Shown: positions 8,255-17,850 of the stretch, one piece after another
How positions within the stretch are numbered: position 1 is the stretch's first letter
How the letters are laid out: each line of letters starts with the position of its first letter
Translations under genes and position numbers: made by a program
The notes under the pieces: model-generated
The model's database searches: none
The model's input: the letters and a program-made list of their open reading frames with translations, nothing else
What the model was told of the DNA's origin: nothing
Assembly (NCBI GenBank): GCA_019120575.1
Contig: DWUU01000015.1
Coordinates: 31,844 to 95,843, forward strand
Source of the DNA: Candidatus Mediterraneibacter quadrami
GTDB lineage: Bacteria; Bacillota; Clostridia; Lachnospirales; Lachnospiraceae
Length of the DNA: 64,000 nt
Direction: 5' to 3'

Positions 8255-9487
8255 ATGAGCAAAGAAAAAGTTGTTCTGGCCTATTCAGGCGGACTTGATA
8301 CAACAGCCATCATTCCGTGGCTGAAAGAGACATTCGGTTATGACGTGATCTGCTGCTGCATTGACTGCGGTCAGGGCGAAGAACTGGACGGACTGGACGA
8401 GCGCGCAAAGCTCTCCGGCGCTTCCAAATTATATATCGAAAATATCGTTGATGAATTCGCCGAAGATTTCATCATGCCCTGTGTAAAAGCCGGCGCTGTG
8501 TATGAAAACGCCTATCTGCTCGGAACGTCCATGGCACGTCCCGCCATCGCGAAGAAACTGGTGGAGATCGCACGTAAGGAAGGCGCAGTTGCCATCTGCC
8601 ACGGCGCGACAGGAAAAGGAAACGATCAGATCCGTTTTGAGCTTGGCATCAAAGCCCTCGCTCCGGATATTAAAATCATTGCTCCGTGGCGCATGACCGA
8701 TCTCTGGACCATGCAGTCCCGAGAAGATGAGATCGCATACTGCAAAGCCCACGGCATCGATCTTCCCTTTGATACAAAGCACAGCTACAGCCGCGACCGC
8801 AACCTCTGGCACATCAGCCATGAAGGTCTGGAGCTGGAGGATCCGTCCGTGGAGCCGAACTACGATGATCTGCTCGTATTAAGCGTATCTCCGGAACATG
8901 CACCGGATGAACCGGAATATGTGACCATGACATTCGAAGCCGGCGTGCCGAAGACCATCAACGGCAAATCTATGAAAGTCGCTGACATCATCAAAGAGTT
9001 GAACCGTCTGGGCGGAAAACACGGCATCGGCATCGTTGACATCGTAGAGAACCGTGTCGTCGGTATGAAATCCCGCGGCGTATACGAGACACCGGGCGGA
9101 ACGATCCTCATGGCCGCGCATCAGCAGCTGGAAGAGCTGATCCTTGACCGGGCGACATACGAAGTGAAGAAAGACATCGGAAACAAGCTCGCCCAGGTCG
9201 TATACGAAGGGAAATGGTTTACCCCGCTGTGCGAGGCGCTCCGCGCTTTCGTGGAAGTAACGCAGCAGTATGTGACCGGCGAAGTGAAATTCAAGCTGTA
9301 CAAGGGCAACATTATCAAGGCCGGCGAGACTTCCCCGTACTCACTCTACAGCGAGTCACTGGCAAGCTTCACCACAGGCGATATGTACGATCACCACGAC
9401 GCCGACGGATTCATTACCCTGTTCGGACTGCCGCTGAAGGTCCGCGCCATGAAAATGCTGGAGCATACAAAAGAAAATCAGAAATAA
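8255..9487 (+). CDS. argG: Argininosuccinate synthase
   Basis: A 410-residue protein with the N-type ATP pyrophosphatase motif AYSGGLDTT (residues 9-17). The rest is typical of the family, including GATGKGNDQIRFELG and DLPFDTKHSYSRDRNLWHISHEG. It joins citrulline and aspartate with ATP to make argininosuccinate, the penultimate step of arginine synthesis. The usual partner argH is not adjacent, so argG is expressed alone here. AGGAGG at 8240-8245 fixes the start. A hairpin follows the stop. Length and motifs match the family fully. Confidence 0.97.
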   Translation: MSKEKVVLAYSGGLDTTAIIPWLKETFGYDVICCCIDCGQGEELDGLDERAKLSGASKLYIENIVDEFAEDFIMPCVKAGAVYENAYLLGTSMARPAIAKKLVEIARKEGAVAICHGATGKGNDQIRFELGIKALAPDIKIIAPWRMTDLWTMQSREDEIAYCKAHGIDLPFDTKHSYSRDRNLWHISHEGLELEDPSVEPNYDDLLVLSVSPEHAPDEPEYVTMTFEAGVPKTINGKSMKVADIIKELNRLGGKHGIGIVDIVENRVVGMKSRGVYETPGGTILMAAHQQLEELILDRATYEVKKDIGNKLAQVVYEGKWFTPLCEALRAFVEVTQQYVTGEVKFKLYKGNIIKAGETSPYSLYSESLASFTTGDMYDHHDADGFITLFGLPLKVRAMKMLEHTKENQK

Positions 9488-9505
9488 ATATAAGACAGAT
9501 AAAAC

Positions 9506-9540
9506 GAGGACGGTTCCATTCGAGCCGTCCTCTCTCTTTC
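9506..9540. terminator. Hairpin terminator between argG and the convergent C39-like gene
   Basis: GAGGACGG (9506-9513) pairs with CCGTCCTC (9525-9532) around an 11-base loop and is followed by a pyrimidine-rich tail. It sits between two convergent stop codons and probably serves argG. Confidence 0.7.
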
Positions 9541-10358
9541 TAATTTAATGTAAACACCCAGAGATTATTGATCTGATACTCCAACCGGTCATAGTCCCAC
9601 AACTTCTCACTCCGCTTGCGGCTGTTCGGATCATTGACCCGGATCTTTCCGTCTTCCACGCCCGTCAGCACAATAAAATGTCCTGTTGTCGTAAAATCTC
9701 CCGGACGCATGCTGCAGATGATCGGATGTCCGGCCTCCAGTTCTGAAAACACGGCGCTTTCATCAAGTCCAAGTTCTACGCCGCAGATACCAAAATGCGC
9801 TGCTCCTTCCGTCATCAGTGTCCAGCTCGTTCCCGAATCGCCCGCGTAATATCCGTTGTCCGCTGAATACCGGGCCACTTCATACGGCGTGATTGTATTG
9901 TCCCCGGTCAGCCCCGCAGCCACCATGGCAACGGCAGTCGGCCCGCAGCCGTTCACCGCGATCATTTTGTCCCCGTACAGACCATACCCCCAGCGTTCAT
10001 CCCACTGAAGGAGAAGGGGAATCTCGTCCGGCGTCAGATCTCCGACCGTCTCTGCAGGCGGCAGATCCTTCTTCTCCGGATAGTCAAGCACAAAGTCCGC
10101 CGCTTCCTCATTTCCCCGGACCAGATCAACCAGTTCGTCCGGATACTGTTCCCGGTTCATCAGAATCTCTCTGACCTTCCCGTTCGTAAATACTGCCGTG
10201 GTAAAACCGCTGCCTCCTGCTATCCTGTCCTTCACGCGCATCCCTGTCAGGATCACCAGGATGATCAGAAACAGGCCAAGACATCTTCTCAGAAAACGCC
10301 GTTTTTTATATCTTCTTTTATATCGGTACGGCCGCTCTGATTCATATTCTTCCCACAT
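9540..10358 (-). CDS. Membrane-anchored C39-like cysteine peptidase family protein
   Basis: A 272-residue protein. A basic N-terminus (RYKRRYKKRRFLRR) and one membrane segment (about residues 25-40) anchor it, with the rest probably outside. The papain-like catalytic set of the Peptidase_C39_2 family is visible: Gln118 region (LLLQWDERWG), Cys138 in NGCGPTAVAM, His227 in TTGHFIVLTG and Asp243 in VNDPNS. Related proteins act on peptide substrates at the cell surface; a bacteriocin-transporter role is unlikely, as no ABC domain or leader peptides are present. The substrate is unknown. AGGAGG precedes the ATG. Confidence 0.85.
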   Translation of the reverse strand: MWEEYESERPYRYKRRYKKRRFLRRCLGLFLIILVILTGMRVKDRIAGGSGFTTAVFTNGKVREILMNREQYPDELVDLVRGNEEAADFVLDYPEKKDLPPAETVGDLTPDEIPLLLQWDERWGYGLYGDKMIAVNGCGPTAVAMVAAGLTGDNTITPYEVARYSADNGYYAGDSGTSWTLMTEGAAHFGICGVELGLDESAVFSELEAGHPIICSMRPGDFTTTGHFIVLTGVEDGKIRVNDPNSRKRSEKLWDYDRLEYQINNLWVFTLN

Positions 10359-10552
10359 GGATTTTCTTCCTCCTTATCTTCTCCCGGACCTGTGTTCAAG
10401 TCCGGCTTTCAGATCATAAGAAGATTATAGCCATGTGTTCCGAAAGATTTTGAGAAAGCTTTATTAAGATTTGCATTCCAAAATTTTAAAAAATTCTGTA
10501 TATATTTCCCGTCTTTTACATATGCTGTCAGAAACATCTGCATGGAGGAAGT

Positions 10553-11260
10553 ATGGAACCAAAGATCGGAATCATTGTCTGCGGCTTTGACGGCGACCGC
10601 CAGTTCATCCCAAATGCATACATCCAGTCCGTCCGCTACTCAAAAGGGCTACCGCTGGTGCTTCCGGTTGTGCGAAGCGACCGCCTCATCGGAGAATATA
10701 CCAGGCTCTGCGACGGTTTTCTATTTTGCGGCGGCAAAGACATCACGCCGCTCCTGTTCGGGGAAGAACCCTGCCGCGGAAACGGAAATACAGATATCAC
10801 CGTTGACCTGTTCCAGATCCGTCTTTTAAAACAGATCCTCAGCTCAGGCAAACCCGTCCTGGCCATCTGCCGCGGCATGCAGATCCTGAATGCAGCCTGC
10901 GGAGGAACGATCTGGCAGGATCTCTCGCTGGCTCCCGGTCATACACCGGATCACATGCAGAAAACCGTATCACACAGCGAGGCAAGCCACCGAATCCGTA
11001 CGGAGCGCGGAAGTCTGATCCGGGAATATTTCGGCCCACAGTTCACCGTAAACAGCTTGCATCACCAGGCCATCAACACGCCAGGAACCGGCATACATGT
11101 AAGCGCCCGGGCAAAAGGCAGTACAATTGCGGCCATCGAACTTGAAAAACACCCTTTTGCCGTCGGTGTGCAGTGGCATCCGGAATGTATGTACCGGACA
11201 TCCCCGGAAACGCGGACTCTTTTCCGTGAATTTGTATTCCGGTCCAGCGTCAATTTGTGA
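10553..11260 (+). CDS. Gamma-glutamyl-gamma-aminobutyrate hydrolase-like class I amidotransferase (peptidase C26)
   Basis: A 235-residue protein with the triad of class I glutamine amidotransferase-like hydrolases: Cys106 in AICRGMQILN, His209 and Glu211 in VQWHPE. The overall sequence (FCGGKDITPLLFGEEP near residues 58-73, VNSLHHQAI near 166-174) matches the PuuD/peptidase C26 family, which cleaves gamma-glutamyl bonds in putrescine or other amine breakdown. No puu genes are adjacent, so the true substrate is open. GGAGG precedes the ATG. Its stop codon is followed immediately by the long palindrome at 11261. Confidence 0.88.
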   Translation: MEPKIGIIVCGFDGDRQFIPNAYIQSVRYSKGLPLVLPVVRSDRLIGEYTRLCDGFLFCGGKDITPLLFGEEPCRGNGNTDITVDLFQIRLLKQILSSGKPVLAICRGMQILNAACGGTIWQDLSLAPGHTPDHMQKTVSHSEASHRIRTERGSLIREYFGPQFTVNSLHHQAINTPGTGIHVSARAKGSTIAAIELEKHPFAVGVQWHPECMYRTSPETRTLFREFVFRSSVNL

Positions 11261-11321
11261 AAAAAGTGTGAACCGGGACGTAGTAAAATTGAATTTTACT
11301 ACGTCCCGGTTCACACTTTTT
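11261..11321. repeat. Long perfect palindrome, copy 1 (29-bp arms)
   Basis: Arms 11261-11289 and 11293-11321 are exact reverse complements around the loop TGA (11290-11292). The inner 15 bp of each arm (GGGACGTAGTAAAAT) are shared with the copy at 45321-45369; the outer 14 bp, including GTGTGAACC, are not. It begins at the base after the stop codon of the C26-type gene and its other end runs 2 bp into the stop codon of the convergent YczE-like gene. With A/T runs at both ends it would form a bidirectional terminator. The shared core points to a dispersed repeat family. Confidence 0.85.
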
Positions 11322-11988
11322 ATTCCTCACGCAGGATGGCCTGCACGCATTTTTTTGTCTTCGGCAGCCAGAACTGGACCAGCGGACCGGTCAGAAATAC
11401 CGCCACAACCGTACCGGCGCCCACGGTTCCGCCCAGGATGTATCCGAGCACAACGAAGAACAGATCGCACCCCACTCTCACCCAGCGGAATTCTACTTTT
11501 TCGATCTTATCGGACAGGATCACAGCCACCAGGTCATTGGGGCCTGTTCCTGCGTTGCTGTTGATGACGATGGACATGCCCGCCGCAAGGATCACGCAGC
11601 CAAGCAACATGCTGATGATGCGGACAGCCATGGCGGAGTCCGCGTTAATGTAATCGCCCAGAAGCCAGGTAAACAGATCAATGATCGGCCCGCCGCAGAA
11701 CGCGCATACGACAGTCCCGGGCTTTACATAACCTTTCGTGGTCAGCAGCATGACGACCATCAGAATGCACAGCACGATCACATGGACCGTTCCAACCGTC
11801 AGCCCGAATACACGGGACAGACCCTGGATGAACACGGTGAAGGTATCTGTCCCCAGCTCCGACAGAAGAAATAATGTGACGCCGAGGTGGGCAACCGCCA
11901 GTCCGACCAGCAGGATGACCAGCGCCTTCGCCCAGACCGCCGCATTCCGCCCGGATGTGTCAGATGCAAATTTTTCTTTCTTTCCCAT
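11320..11988 (-). CDS. YczE/YitT-like integral membrane protein
   Basis: A membrane protein of about 222 residues with five to six hydrophobic segments and the family elements LGTDTFTVFIQGLS and NAGTGPNDLVAV, typical of YczE-type proteins. The function of this family is not established; some members are encoded near non-ribosomal peptide or transporter genes. I place the start at the ATG 11986-11988, preceded by GGGGAG. In-frame ATGs up to 12009 have no well-spaced ribosome binding site. Its stop codon overlaps the palindrome at 11261-11321. Confidence 0.8.
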   Translation of the reverse strand: MGKKEKFASDTSGRNAAVWAKALVILLVGLAVAHLGVTLFLLSELGTDTFTVFIQGLSRVFGLTVGTVHVIVLCILMVVMLLTTKGYVKPGTVVCAFCGGPIIDLFTWLLGDYINADSAMAVRIISMLLGCVILAAGMSIVINSNAGTGPNDLVAVILSDKIEKVEFRWVRVGCDLFFVVLGYILGGTVGAGTVVAVFLTGPLVQFWLPKTKKCVQAILREE

Positions 11989-12020
11989 AACGCTCCCCAT
12001 TCCTTTCATTATCTGAAATA

Positions 12021-12063
12021 ATAAAAATTCCGCTCCACATTTTCAGTCAATCGCGGAGCGGAA
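12021..12063 (-). terminator. Terminator downstream of rubredoxin
   Basis: On the minus strand TTCCGCTCC (12063-12055) pairs with GGAGCGGAA (12036-12028), followed by a T-rich tail (TTTTTAT). It lies between rubredoxin and the YczE-like gene and should end the rubredoxin transcript. Confidence 0.75.
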
Positions 12064-12089
12064 ATCATATCATGTGTCAATGTATGGAA

Positions 12090-12251
12090 TTACTCAGTCT
12101 CTGAAAACTGATCCTTGCCTACGCCGCACAGCGGGCATACGAAATCTTCCGGCACATCTTCCCATTTTGTGCCTGCCTCGATCCCGTTATCCGGATCGCC
12201 TGCTGCTTCATCATAAATGTAACCGCATACGTCACATACGTATTTTTTCAT
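12090..12251 (-). CDS. Rubredoxin
   Basis: A 53-residue protein with the two rubredoxin iron-binding knuckles: CDVCGY (Cys6 and Cys9) and CPLCGVGK (Cys39 and Cys42), separated by the conserved core [21 protein letters not shown]. It carries a single Fe(Cys)4 centre and shuttles electrons, in anaerobes often to oxygen- or peroxide-reducing enzymes such as rubrerythrin or flavodiiron proteins. No partner is adjacent. AGGAGGT precedes the ATG, and it has its own promoter and terminator, so it is a single-gene unit. Confidence 0.95.
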   Translation of the reverse strand: MKKYVCDVCGYIYDEAAGDPDNGIEAGTKWEDVPEDFVCPLCGVGKDQFSETE

Positions 12252-12325
12252 CTGAACCTACCTCCTGTACAGTTATAAATTTTCAGTGCTTTGCTGTTCT
12301 GTTCCGGAATTTTCATTCCTCAGAT

Positions 12326-12354
12326 ATCATACCATAATACACGGTCCTTTTCAA
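12326..12354 (-). promoter_or_regulatory. Rubredoxin promoter
   Basis: On the minus strand TTGAAA (12349-12354) and TATGAT (12326-12331) are spaced by 17 bases. The predicted leader is about 65 nt. The -35 overlaps the stop codon of the upstream AI-2E-type gene. Confidence 0.65.
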
Positions 12355-13499
12355 TCGGATTTTCCGCCGTCGCCGCCGCTTTGTTCATGCAGCCCCAGGA
12401 TCCCGCCAACCAGAATCTTTACATCATCGAAGATATAATCAAAGGCCCCGACCTGACACATATTGATGAGCACCATACCGATGGGCACTGCCAGGATCAT
12501 CCAGAGGATCCCGCCCATCCGGTATCCGATATATAGGAGGATGAGCGTCACCAGCGGGTTCAGTCCCACGCTGTCGCCCACGAGCTTGGGCTGCAGCAGC
12601 TGGTGGACCGCCTGTGTGATCACGTAAATGATGACCAGCGCCACGGTCATTTTATAGTCGCCCATAAAGAATTTGTACACCGCCCAGGGGATCATCGCCG
12701 TCCCGGTTCCGAAAAAAGGAAGGAAATCGAGAAATGCGATCAGGAAAGCCACCAGCACAAAGTAGCCGGTGCCAAGCATCCCCAGTCCTACAAGAAGGAT
12801 CAGAAATACAATCACCATGATCTTAAACTGCGCCTTGAAGTATCCGCCCACCGCGTACCGCAGATTATCCATCACAAGGGTCATCCGCTTCTGTACCGCT
12901 TCCGGCGCCACTTTCTTCATCCAGCCCAGCACTTCTTCCCGCTGTACGATAAAGAAATACGCTGAGAGTACAGACACCAGGAAAGAGATCAGATAGTAAG
13001 GCACCCGTCTGGCGATATTGCCGGCAGCCGTGACCGTCGGCTCGCTGATATTGGACACCAGATCCCCCATGTACTGATCCAGATTCTCCACCATGGTTGT
13101 CCAGCCGTTCTGAACCCCTTTCGGAAGGCGCTCAAAGATCCCGTACAATGTATCCCCGATCTGACGCAGCCCGGCTTCCAGCTGGGCGTACATCTCCGGG
13201 AAATTCCGGATCAGAGAACTGATCTCCACTGCGAGACGGCTGATCCCGAAGTAAAGTGCCAGTACGATGGCCGCAAGGACCATGATAACGATCAGCGCTG
13301 ATCCGAGTTTTTTAACGATCTTCAGCCGTTTCTCCAGCCAGTTTACAAGGGGAGCCGCGATCGCTGCGATGATCCATCCCACCACAAAGGGGATGAAGAA
13401 TCCGAGCAGCTTCCATCCGATGATCACAAATGCAACGGTGGCTGTGATGCTGAACAACAGGCGCAGCGCCACCTGCCAGTAAGGGCGGTTATTATTCAT
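12351..13499 (-). CDS. AI-2E/PerM family membrane transporter
   Basis: A 382-residue protein with about eight membrane segments and the family core (GTGYFVLVAFLIAFLDFLPFFGTG, split by helices, and QPKLVGDSVGLNPLVTLILLYIG). Members are called AI-2E transporters after E. coli TqsA; others (YtvI, PerM) have been linked to spore formation or Na+/H+ exchange. It is the last gene of the trigger factor-Clp-Lon cluster, overlapping ysxC by 8 bp, so it is co-transcribed with it. The substrate cannot be inferred. Confidence 0.88.
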   Translation of the reverse strand: MNNNRPYWQVALRLLFSITATVAFVIIGWKLLGFFIPFVVGWIIAAIAAPLVNWLEKRLKIVKKLGSALIVIMVLAAIVLALYFGISRLAVEISSLIRNFPEMYAQLEAGLRQIGDTLYGIFERLPKGVQNGWTTMVENLDQYMGDLVSNISEPTVTAAGNIARRVPYYLISFLVSVLSAYFFIVQREEVLGWMKKVAPEAVQKRMTLVMDNLRYAVGGYFKAQFKIMVIVFLILLVGLGMLGTGYFVLVAFLIAFLDFLPFFGTGTAMIPWAVYKFFMGDYKMTVALVIIYVITQAVHQLLQPKLVGDSVGLNPLVTLILLYIGYRMGGILWMILAVPIGMVLINMCQVGAFDYIFDDVKILVGGILGLHEQSGGDGGKSD

Positions 13500-14103
13500 T
13501 CTCTTCCTCCGGAGTCAGACTTAAACATTCTTTTTCGATCAGTTCCCAGATCTCATCCCGCCCCTGCTTCGTCTGTGAAGAGAAGGGGATCACTTTCGTT
13601 CCCGGGACAAGATCAAGACCTTCTTTTAACATTTTAACATGTTTTTGCACCTGGGAGCGTTTTATTTTATCAAGTTTTGTCGCAATGATGATGGGGTTGT
13701 ACCCCTGCTCCACCACCCACTTATACATCATCCGGTCATTGGCCGACGGATCGTGCCGGATATCAATGAGCAGGAACACGGCTTTAAGCTGCGCCGAACC
13801 GTGAAGGTAGCGCTCGATCATCTTTCCCCAGCGTTCCTTCTCTCTCTCGGACACTCTGGCATAGCCGTATCCCGGCAGATCGACCAGATACATCTCGTCA
13901 TTGATATTGTAGAAATTGATCGTCTGCGTTTTGCCCGGCGTGGCGGAGATCCGCGCATAGGACTTCCGGTTCATCAGCGCGTTGATCAGGGACGATTTTC
14001 CCACGTTTGATTTTCCGGCAAAAGCCACCTCGGGCTTGTCATTTTCCGGCAGCGTGCTCGTGACGCCGCAAACGGTTTCCAGATTGATACTTCGTATTAC
14101 CAT
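13492..14103 (-). CDS. ysxC: Ribosome biogenesis GTP-binding protein YsxC/EngB
   Basis: A 203-residue GTPase: G1 motif GKSNVGKSSL (residues 30-39), G2/G3 region TPGKTQTINF and DLPGYGYA, G4 TKLDK. Length and order match YihA/YsxC, an essential factor for late assembly of the 50S ribosomal subunit. The gene sits directly after lon (11-bp gap), an order conserved in many Firmicutes. AAGGAG precedes the ATG. Confidence 0.95.
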   Translation of the reverse strand: MVIRSINLETVCGVTSTLPENDKPEVAFAGKSNVGKSSLINALMNRKSYARISATPGKTQTINFYNINDEMYLVDLPGYGYARVSEREKERWGKMIERYLHGSAQLKAVFLLIDIRHDPSANDRMMYKWVVEQGYNPIIIATKLDKIKRSQVQKHVKMLKEGLDLVPGTKVIPFSSQTKQGRDEIWELIEKECLSLTPEEENE

Positions 14104-14114
14104 CTTCTTCTCCT

Positions 14115-16445
14115 TTATTCGGGATCTGCTGACGCCAGTGCTTCTTTTAATACTTCCGTCATCGTCTCCACGGGAATGATCTCCAGCCCCTTTGTGATCT
14201 CAGACGACAGTTCTTCCACGTCCGGCACATTTTCCTTTGGCACAAGCACGGTCCGGATCCCTGCGCTCTTCGCCGCCAGGAGTTTCTCTTTGAGTCCGCC
14301 GATGGGCAGGACCCGTCCCCGGAGCGTGATCTCGCCGGTCATGGCCAGATCCGCACGGACTTTTGTCTCTGTGACCGCGGACAGGATCGCCGTGGCCATG
14401 GTGATCCCGGCGGAAGGTCCGTCTTTCGGGACTGCGCCCTCCGGAATATGTACATGCACGTCATGTTTCTCAAAGAAATCATCGGCTATGCCGTAATTTC
14501 TGCTGATCGAACGGATATAGCTGATGCCGGCCCGGGCGGATTCCTTCATTACGTCGCCCATCTGTCCTGTGAGGAGAAGCTCCCCGCTTCCCGGCATCAC
14601 ATTCACCTCGATCTGCAGCGTATCGCCGCCCACGCTCGTCCATGCCAGTCCCCGGACGATCCCGGTTTCCGGCGCCGGGTTGACCATCTGATAAGTATAT
14701 TTCTCCCGGCCGAGGAATTTCTGGATATTGCGGTCTGTCACACTGATCTTTTCTCTTCCTTCGGTCAGGATCTCTTTGGCCGCCTTCCGGCATACGTTGC
14801 CGATCTCCCGCTCCAGCTGACGGACGCCGGCTTCCTTCGTATAGTTGCGGGCCATCTTCCAGATCGCCTTTTTGCTGAAAGACAGCTGCTCTGCAGACAG
14901 GCCGTGGCGCTCCAACTGCTTGGGCACCAGATGTTCCATGGCGATATGAAGCTTCTCATTCTCGGTATAGCTGCTGATCTCGATCACTTCCATACGGTCC
15001 AGAAGGGGCCTCGGAATCATCTGCAGGGTATTGGCCGTCGTGATAAACATAACCTCCGAGAGATCCAGCGGCACCTCCAGATAATGGTCACGGAACCGGC
15101 TGTTCTGCTCACTGTCCAGCACTTCCAGAAGGGCGGAGAAGGTATCCCCCTTATAGTCTGTACTTACTTTATCGATTTCATCCAGCAGCATCACCGGATT
15201 CTTCACCCCTGCGGTCCGGATGCCGGCTGCAATGCGTCCGGGCATGGCGCCCACATAGGTCTTCCGGTGGCCGCGGATCTCCGCCTCGTCCCGGACGCCG
15301 CCCAGCGAAATGCGGACATAGGGTTTCTTCATGGCCCTTGCAAGAGACCGGGCGATCGACGTCTTGCCGGTTCCCGGCGGCCCGGCCAGGCAGAGGATCG
15401 GGCTGTTCCCCTTCTTCGTCAGATTCCGGACGGCAAGGTATTCCAGAATCCGCTCTTTCACCTGTTCCAGCCCGTAATGATCCTCGTCCAGGATCTGCTT
15501 TGCATAGCCAATGTCATGATTGTCTTTTGCCGCTTTATTCCAGGGCATCTCCAGAAGCGTCTCGATATAGGTCCGGATCACACCGCTCTCCGCCGGTGAA
15601 TTCAGTGAACTCTTAAACCGGTTAATCTCCTTCTGAAGCTTCTCCTTTACTTCTTTCGGTGCTTTCAGCTTCTTCAGCTCATTTTCAAACTCTTCCGCAT
15701 CGGATACTGTGGAATCTTCCCCCAGTTCCTCCCGGATCAGTTTGAGCTGCTCGCGCAGGATGTACTCCCGCTGATGGCGGTCCACCCGCTCCTTTACTTT
15801 CCTGCGGATCTCCTCTTTGATATTCATGATCTCCATCTCGTTGACGAGTCTGAACGCCAGCTTCTCATAGCGTTTCTGAAGATCCGTCTCGCTTAAAAGC
15901 TCCTGCTGGTCCGTATACTGGAGCGGGATGTTCGCCGCGATCTCATCCACCAGCCTGCGGAGCCCTTTAATCTCAACAAGCTGTGACACGGATTCCTTTG
16001 ACATCTTCCCGTTTCTGGCCGCGAAATCGATCAGCATATCTTTGAGGCTCCGCTCCATCGCCTCTGTGCTGACATCTTCCTCCGCATCATCGGATCCCTC
16101 ATCGATCACCGCGACTTTCGCCCGCATGTATGGATCTTTATATTCAATTTCCTGAAGACGTCCCCGGTGTTCTCCGGCAACCATAACCCTCAGGATCTGT
16201 TTCGGGAGACGGATGATCTGACGGACCTGCGCCACTGTACCGATCTCAAACACATCTTCCGCATCCGGATCTTCTGTATCAATGGAGCGCTGGGTGACCA
16301 GAAAGATCTCCTGCCCTTCCGCCATAGCCTCCTGAACCGCCGCAATGGACCGTTGCCTGCTCACATCGAAATGCACCACCATTTCCGGAAGGATTGTCAT
16401 TCCCCGCAGCGGAACCATGGGCATGCTCTTTATCTCATTGTCCAT
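14115..16445 (-). CDS. lon: ATP-dependent Lon protease
   Basis: A 776-residue LonA protease. The N-terminal substrate-recognition domain starts with MVPLRGMTILPEMVVHFDV. It is followed by a coiled-coil region, an AAA+ module with Walker A GPPGTGKTS and Walker B MLLDEIDKV, and a C-terminal protease domain with the catalytic serine in KDGPSAGITM and lysine further on. Lon degrades misfolded and regulatory proteins. The start is set by AGGAGGAAATCGA before the ATG at 16443-16445; an upstream in-frame ATG lies 24 bp earlier without a site. It follows clpX by 99 bp and is probably in the same cluster. Confidence 0.97.
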   Translation of the reverse strand: MDNEIKSMPMVPLRGMTILPEMVVHFDVSRQRSIAAVQEAMAEGQEIFLVTQRSIDTEDPDAEDVFEIGTVAQVRQIIRLPKQILRVMVAGEHRGRLQEIEYKDPYMRAKVAVIDEGSDDAEEDVSTEAMERSLKDMLIDFAARNGKMSKESVSQLVEIKGLRRLVDEIAANIPLQYTDQQELLSETDLQKRYEKLAFRLVNEMEIMNIKEEIRRKVKERVDRHQREYILREQLKLIREELGEDSTVSDAEEFENELKKLKAPKEVKEKLQKEINRFKSSLNSPAESGVIRTYIETLLEMPWNKAAKDNHDIGYAKQILDEDHYGLEQVKERILEYLAVRNLTKKGNSPILCLAGPPGTGKTSIARSLARAMKKPYVRISLGGVRDEAEIRGHRKTYVGAMPGRIAAGIRTAGVKNPVMLLDEIDKVSTDYKGDTFSALLEVLDSEQNSRFRDHYLEVPLDLSEVMFITTANTLQMIPRPLLDRMEVIEISSYTENEKLHIAMEHLVPKQLERHGLSAEQLSFSKKAIWKMARNYTKEAGVRQLEREIGNVCRKAAKEILTEGREKISVTDRNIQKFLGREKYTYQMVNPAPETGIVRGLAWTSVGGDTLQIEVNVMPGSGELLLTGQMGDVMKESARAGISYIRSISRNYGIADDFFEKHDVHVHIPEGAVPKDGPSAGITMATAILSAVTETKVRADLAMTGEITLRGRVLPIGGLKEKLLAAKSAGIRTVLVPKENVPDVEELSSEITKGLEIIPVETMTEVLKEALASADPE

Positions 16446-16544
16446 TCGATTTCCTCCTGAATACAGCAATGCGGGCGCAGGCCGGAAATACTCCTGCTTG
16501 CACCCGCATAACGGCTTTGTCCGCCGTAATTATGCTTTTATAAT

Positions 16545-17816
16545 CTATGCGCTCTCTGATGTAAGAAAGGACTTGCGTTCCTCTCCGTCCCTCATGTAGA
16601 GCGGCTCGCCTTTTCCGAGCACTGCGTCTCTGGTAATCCGACACTCCTTGATCGTCTCATCGGACGGCACCTGGAACATTGTATCCATCATGATCTTTTC
16701 CATGATCGCGCGAAGTCCCCGGGCTCCGGTCTTTCTCGCCAGCGTCGTCTCCGCAATGGCCGTCAGCGCATCCCGGTCGAAATCCAGCTTCACGCCATCC
16801 AGTTCCATCAGCTTCTGATACTGCTTCACGATCGCGCTCTTGGGCTCCGTAAGGATCCGGATCAGCGCCTCCTTATCCAGCAGTTCAAGGGAAACCGTAA
16901 CCGGGAGACGTCCCACCAGCTCCGGGATCAGCCCGTATTTAACAAGATCCTGCGGCAGCACCTCGTGGAGCAGCACGTCCATATCATACTCATGCTTCTC
17001 CGCGATCTCTGCGTTGAAACCGATCGACTTCCGGTCCAGACGGGTCTCGATAATCTTGTCGATCCCCTCAAATGCTCCGCCGCAGATAAAGAGGATATTG
17101 GTCGTATCGATCTGGATCAGTTCCTGATGGGGATGCTTCCTTCCGCCCTGGGGCGGCACGGAAGCCACCGTTCCTTCTATGATCTTCAGCAGCGCCTGCT
17201 GCACGCCCTCGCCCGACACATCACGGGTAATGGACGGATTCTCCGATTTTCTGGTGATCTTATCGATCTCATCAATATAGATGATCCCGTGCTCCGCACG
17301 CTCGATATCGCCGTCCGCCGCCTGGATCACTTTCAGAAGGATATTCTCCACATCCTCGCCTACATATCCGGCTTCTGTCAGCGCTGTTGCATCCGCAATC
17401 GCGAACGGGACGTTCAGGATCTTCGCCAGCGTCTGCGCCAGAAGGGTCTTGCCGCAGCCGGTCGGTCCCAGCATCAGGATATTGCTCTTCTGCAGCTCCA
17501 CGCCGAGATCCTGTTCCGCCATGATCCGTTTGTAATGATTGTACACCGCAACGGAAAGGACTTTCTTTGCCTCATCCTGCCCGATCACATAGTCGTCAAG
17601 AAATGCTTTCATCTCTTCGGGCGTCAGAAGATTTATGTCATTAAACGGAGCTTCGTCATTATAATCCAGCTCTTCTTCGATGATCTCCGAGCAGATCGCC
17701 ACGCAGTCATCGCAGATATAGGTGTTATTCGGACCCGCGATCAGTTTCCGCACCTGTGCCTGCGTCTTGCCGCAGAAAGAACATCTTACGACGTCATCCA
17801 TCATTTTGCCTGCCAT
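16545..17816 (-). CDS. clpX: ATP-dependent Clp protease ATP-binding subunit ClpX
   Basis: About 423 residues. An N-terminal zinc-binding domain (CSFCGKTQ then CDDCVAIC) handles adaptors and substrates. The AAA+ domain has Walker [13 protein letters not shown], Walker [10 protein letters not shown], and the pore and IGF-type loops that dock on ClpP. ClpX unfolds tagged proteins and feeds them into ClpP, whose gene lies 34 bp upstream. Two ATGs are possible; GAGGTG is best spaced for the one at 17814-17816. The gene order tig-clpP-clpX-lon is standard in Firmicutes. Confidence 0.96.
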   Translation of the reverse strand: MAGKMMDDVVRCSFCGKTQAQVRKLIAGPNNTYICDDCVAICSEIIEEELDYNDEAPFNDINLLTPEEMKAFLDDYVIGQDEAKKVLSVAVYNHYKRIMAEQDLGVELQKSNILMLGPTGCGKTLLAQTLAKILNVPFAIADATALTEAGYVGEDVENILLKVIQAADGDIERAEHGIIYIDEIDKITRKSENPSITRDVSGEGVQQALLKIIEGTVASVPPQGGRKHPHQELIQIDTTNILFICGGAFEGIDKIIETRLDRKSIGFNAEIAEKHEYDMDVLLHEVLPQDLVKYGLIPELVGRLPVTVSLELLDKEALIRILTEPKSAIVKQYQKLMELDGVKLDFDRDALTAIAETTLARKTGARGLRAIMEKIMMDTMFQVPSDETIKECRITRDAVLGKGEPLYMRDGEERKSFLTSESA

Positions 17817-17850
17817 ACTCATTCACCTCATACATCAGCTTTGTGATTGA

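Noticed and set aside
12351..13499. AI-2 quorum-sensing import or export
   Set aside because: The AI-2E family name does not show substrate; there is no luxS or lsr gene here, so no signalling role is claimed.
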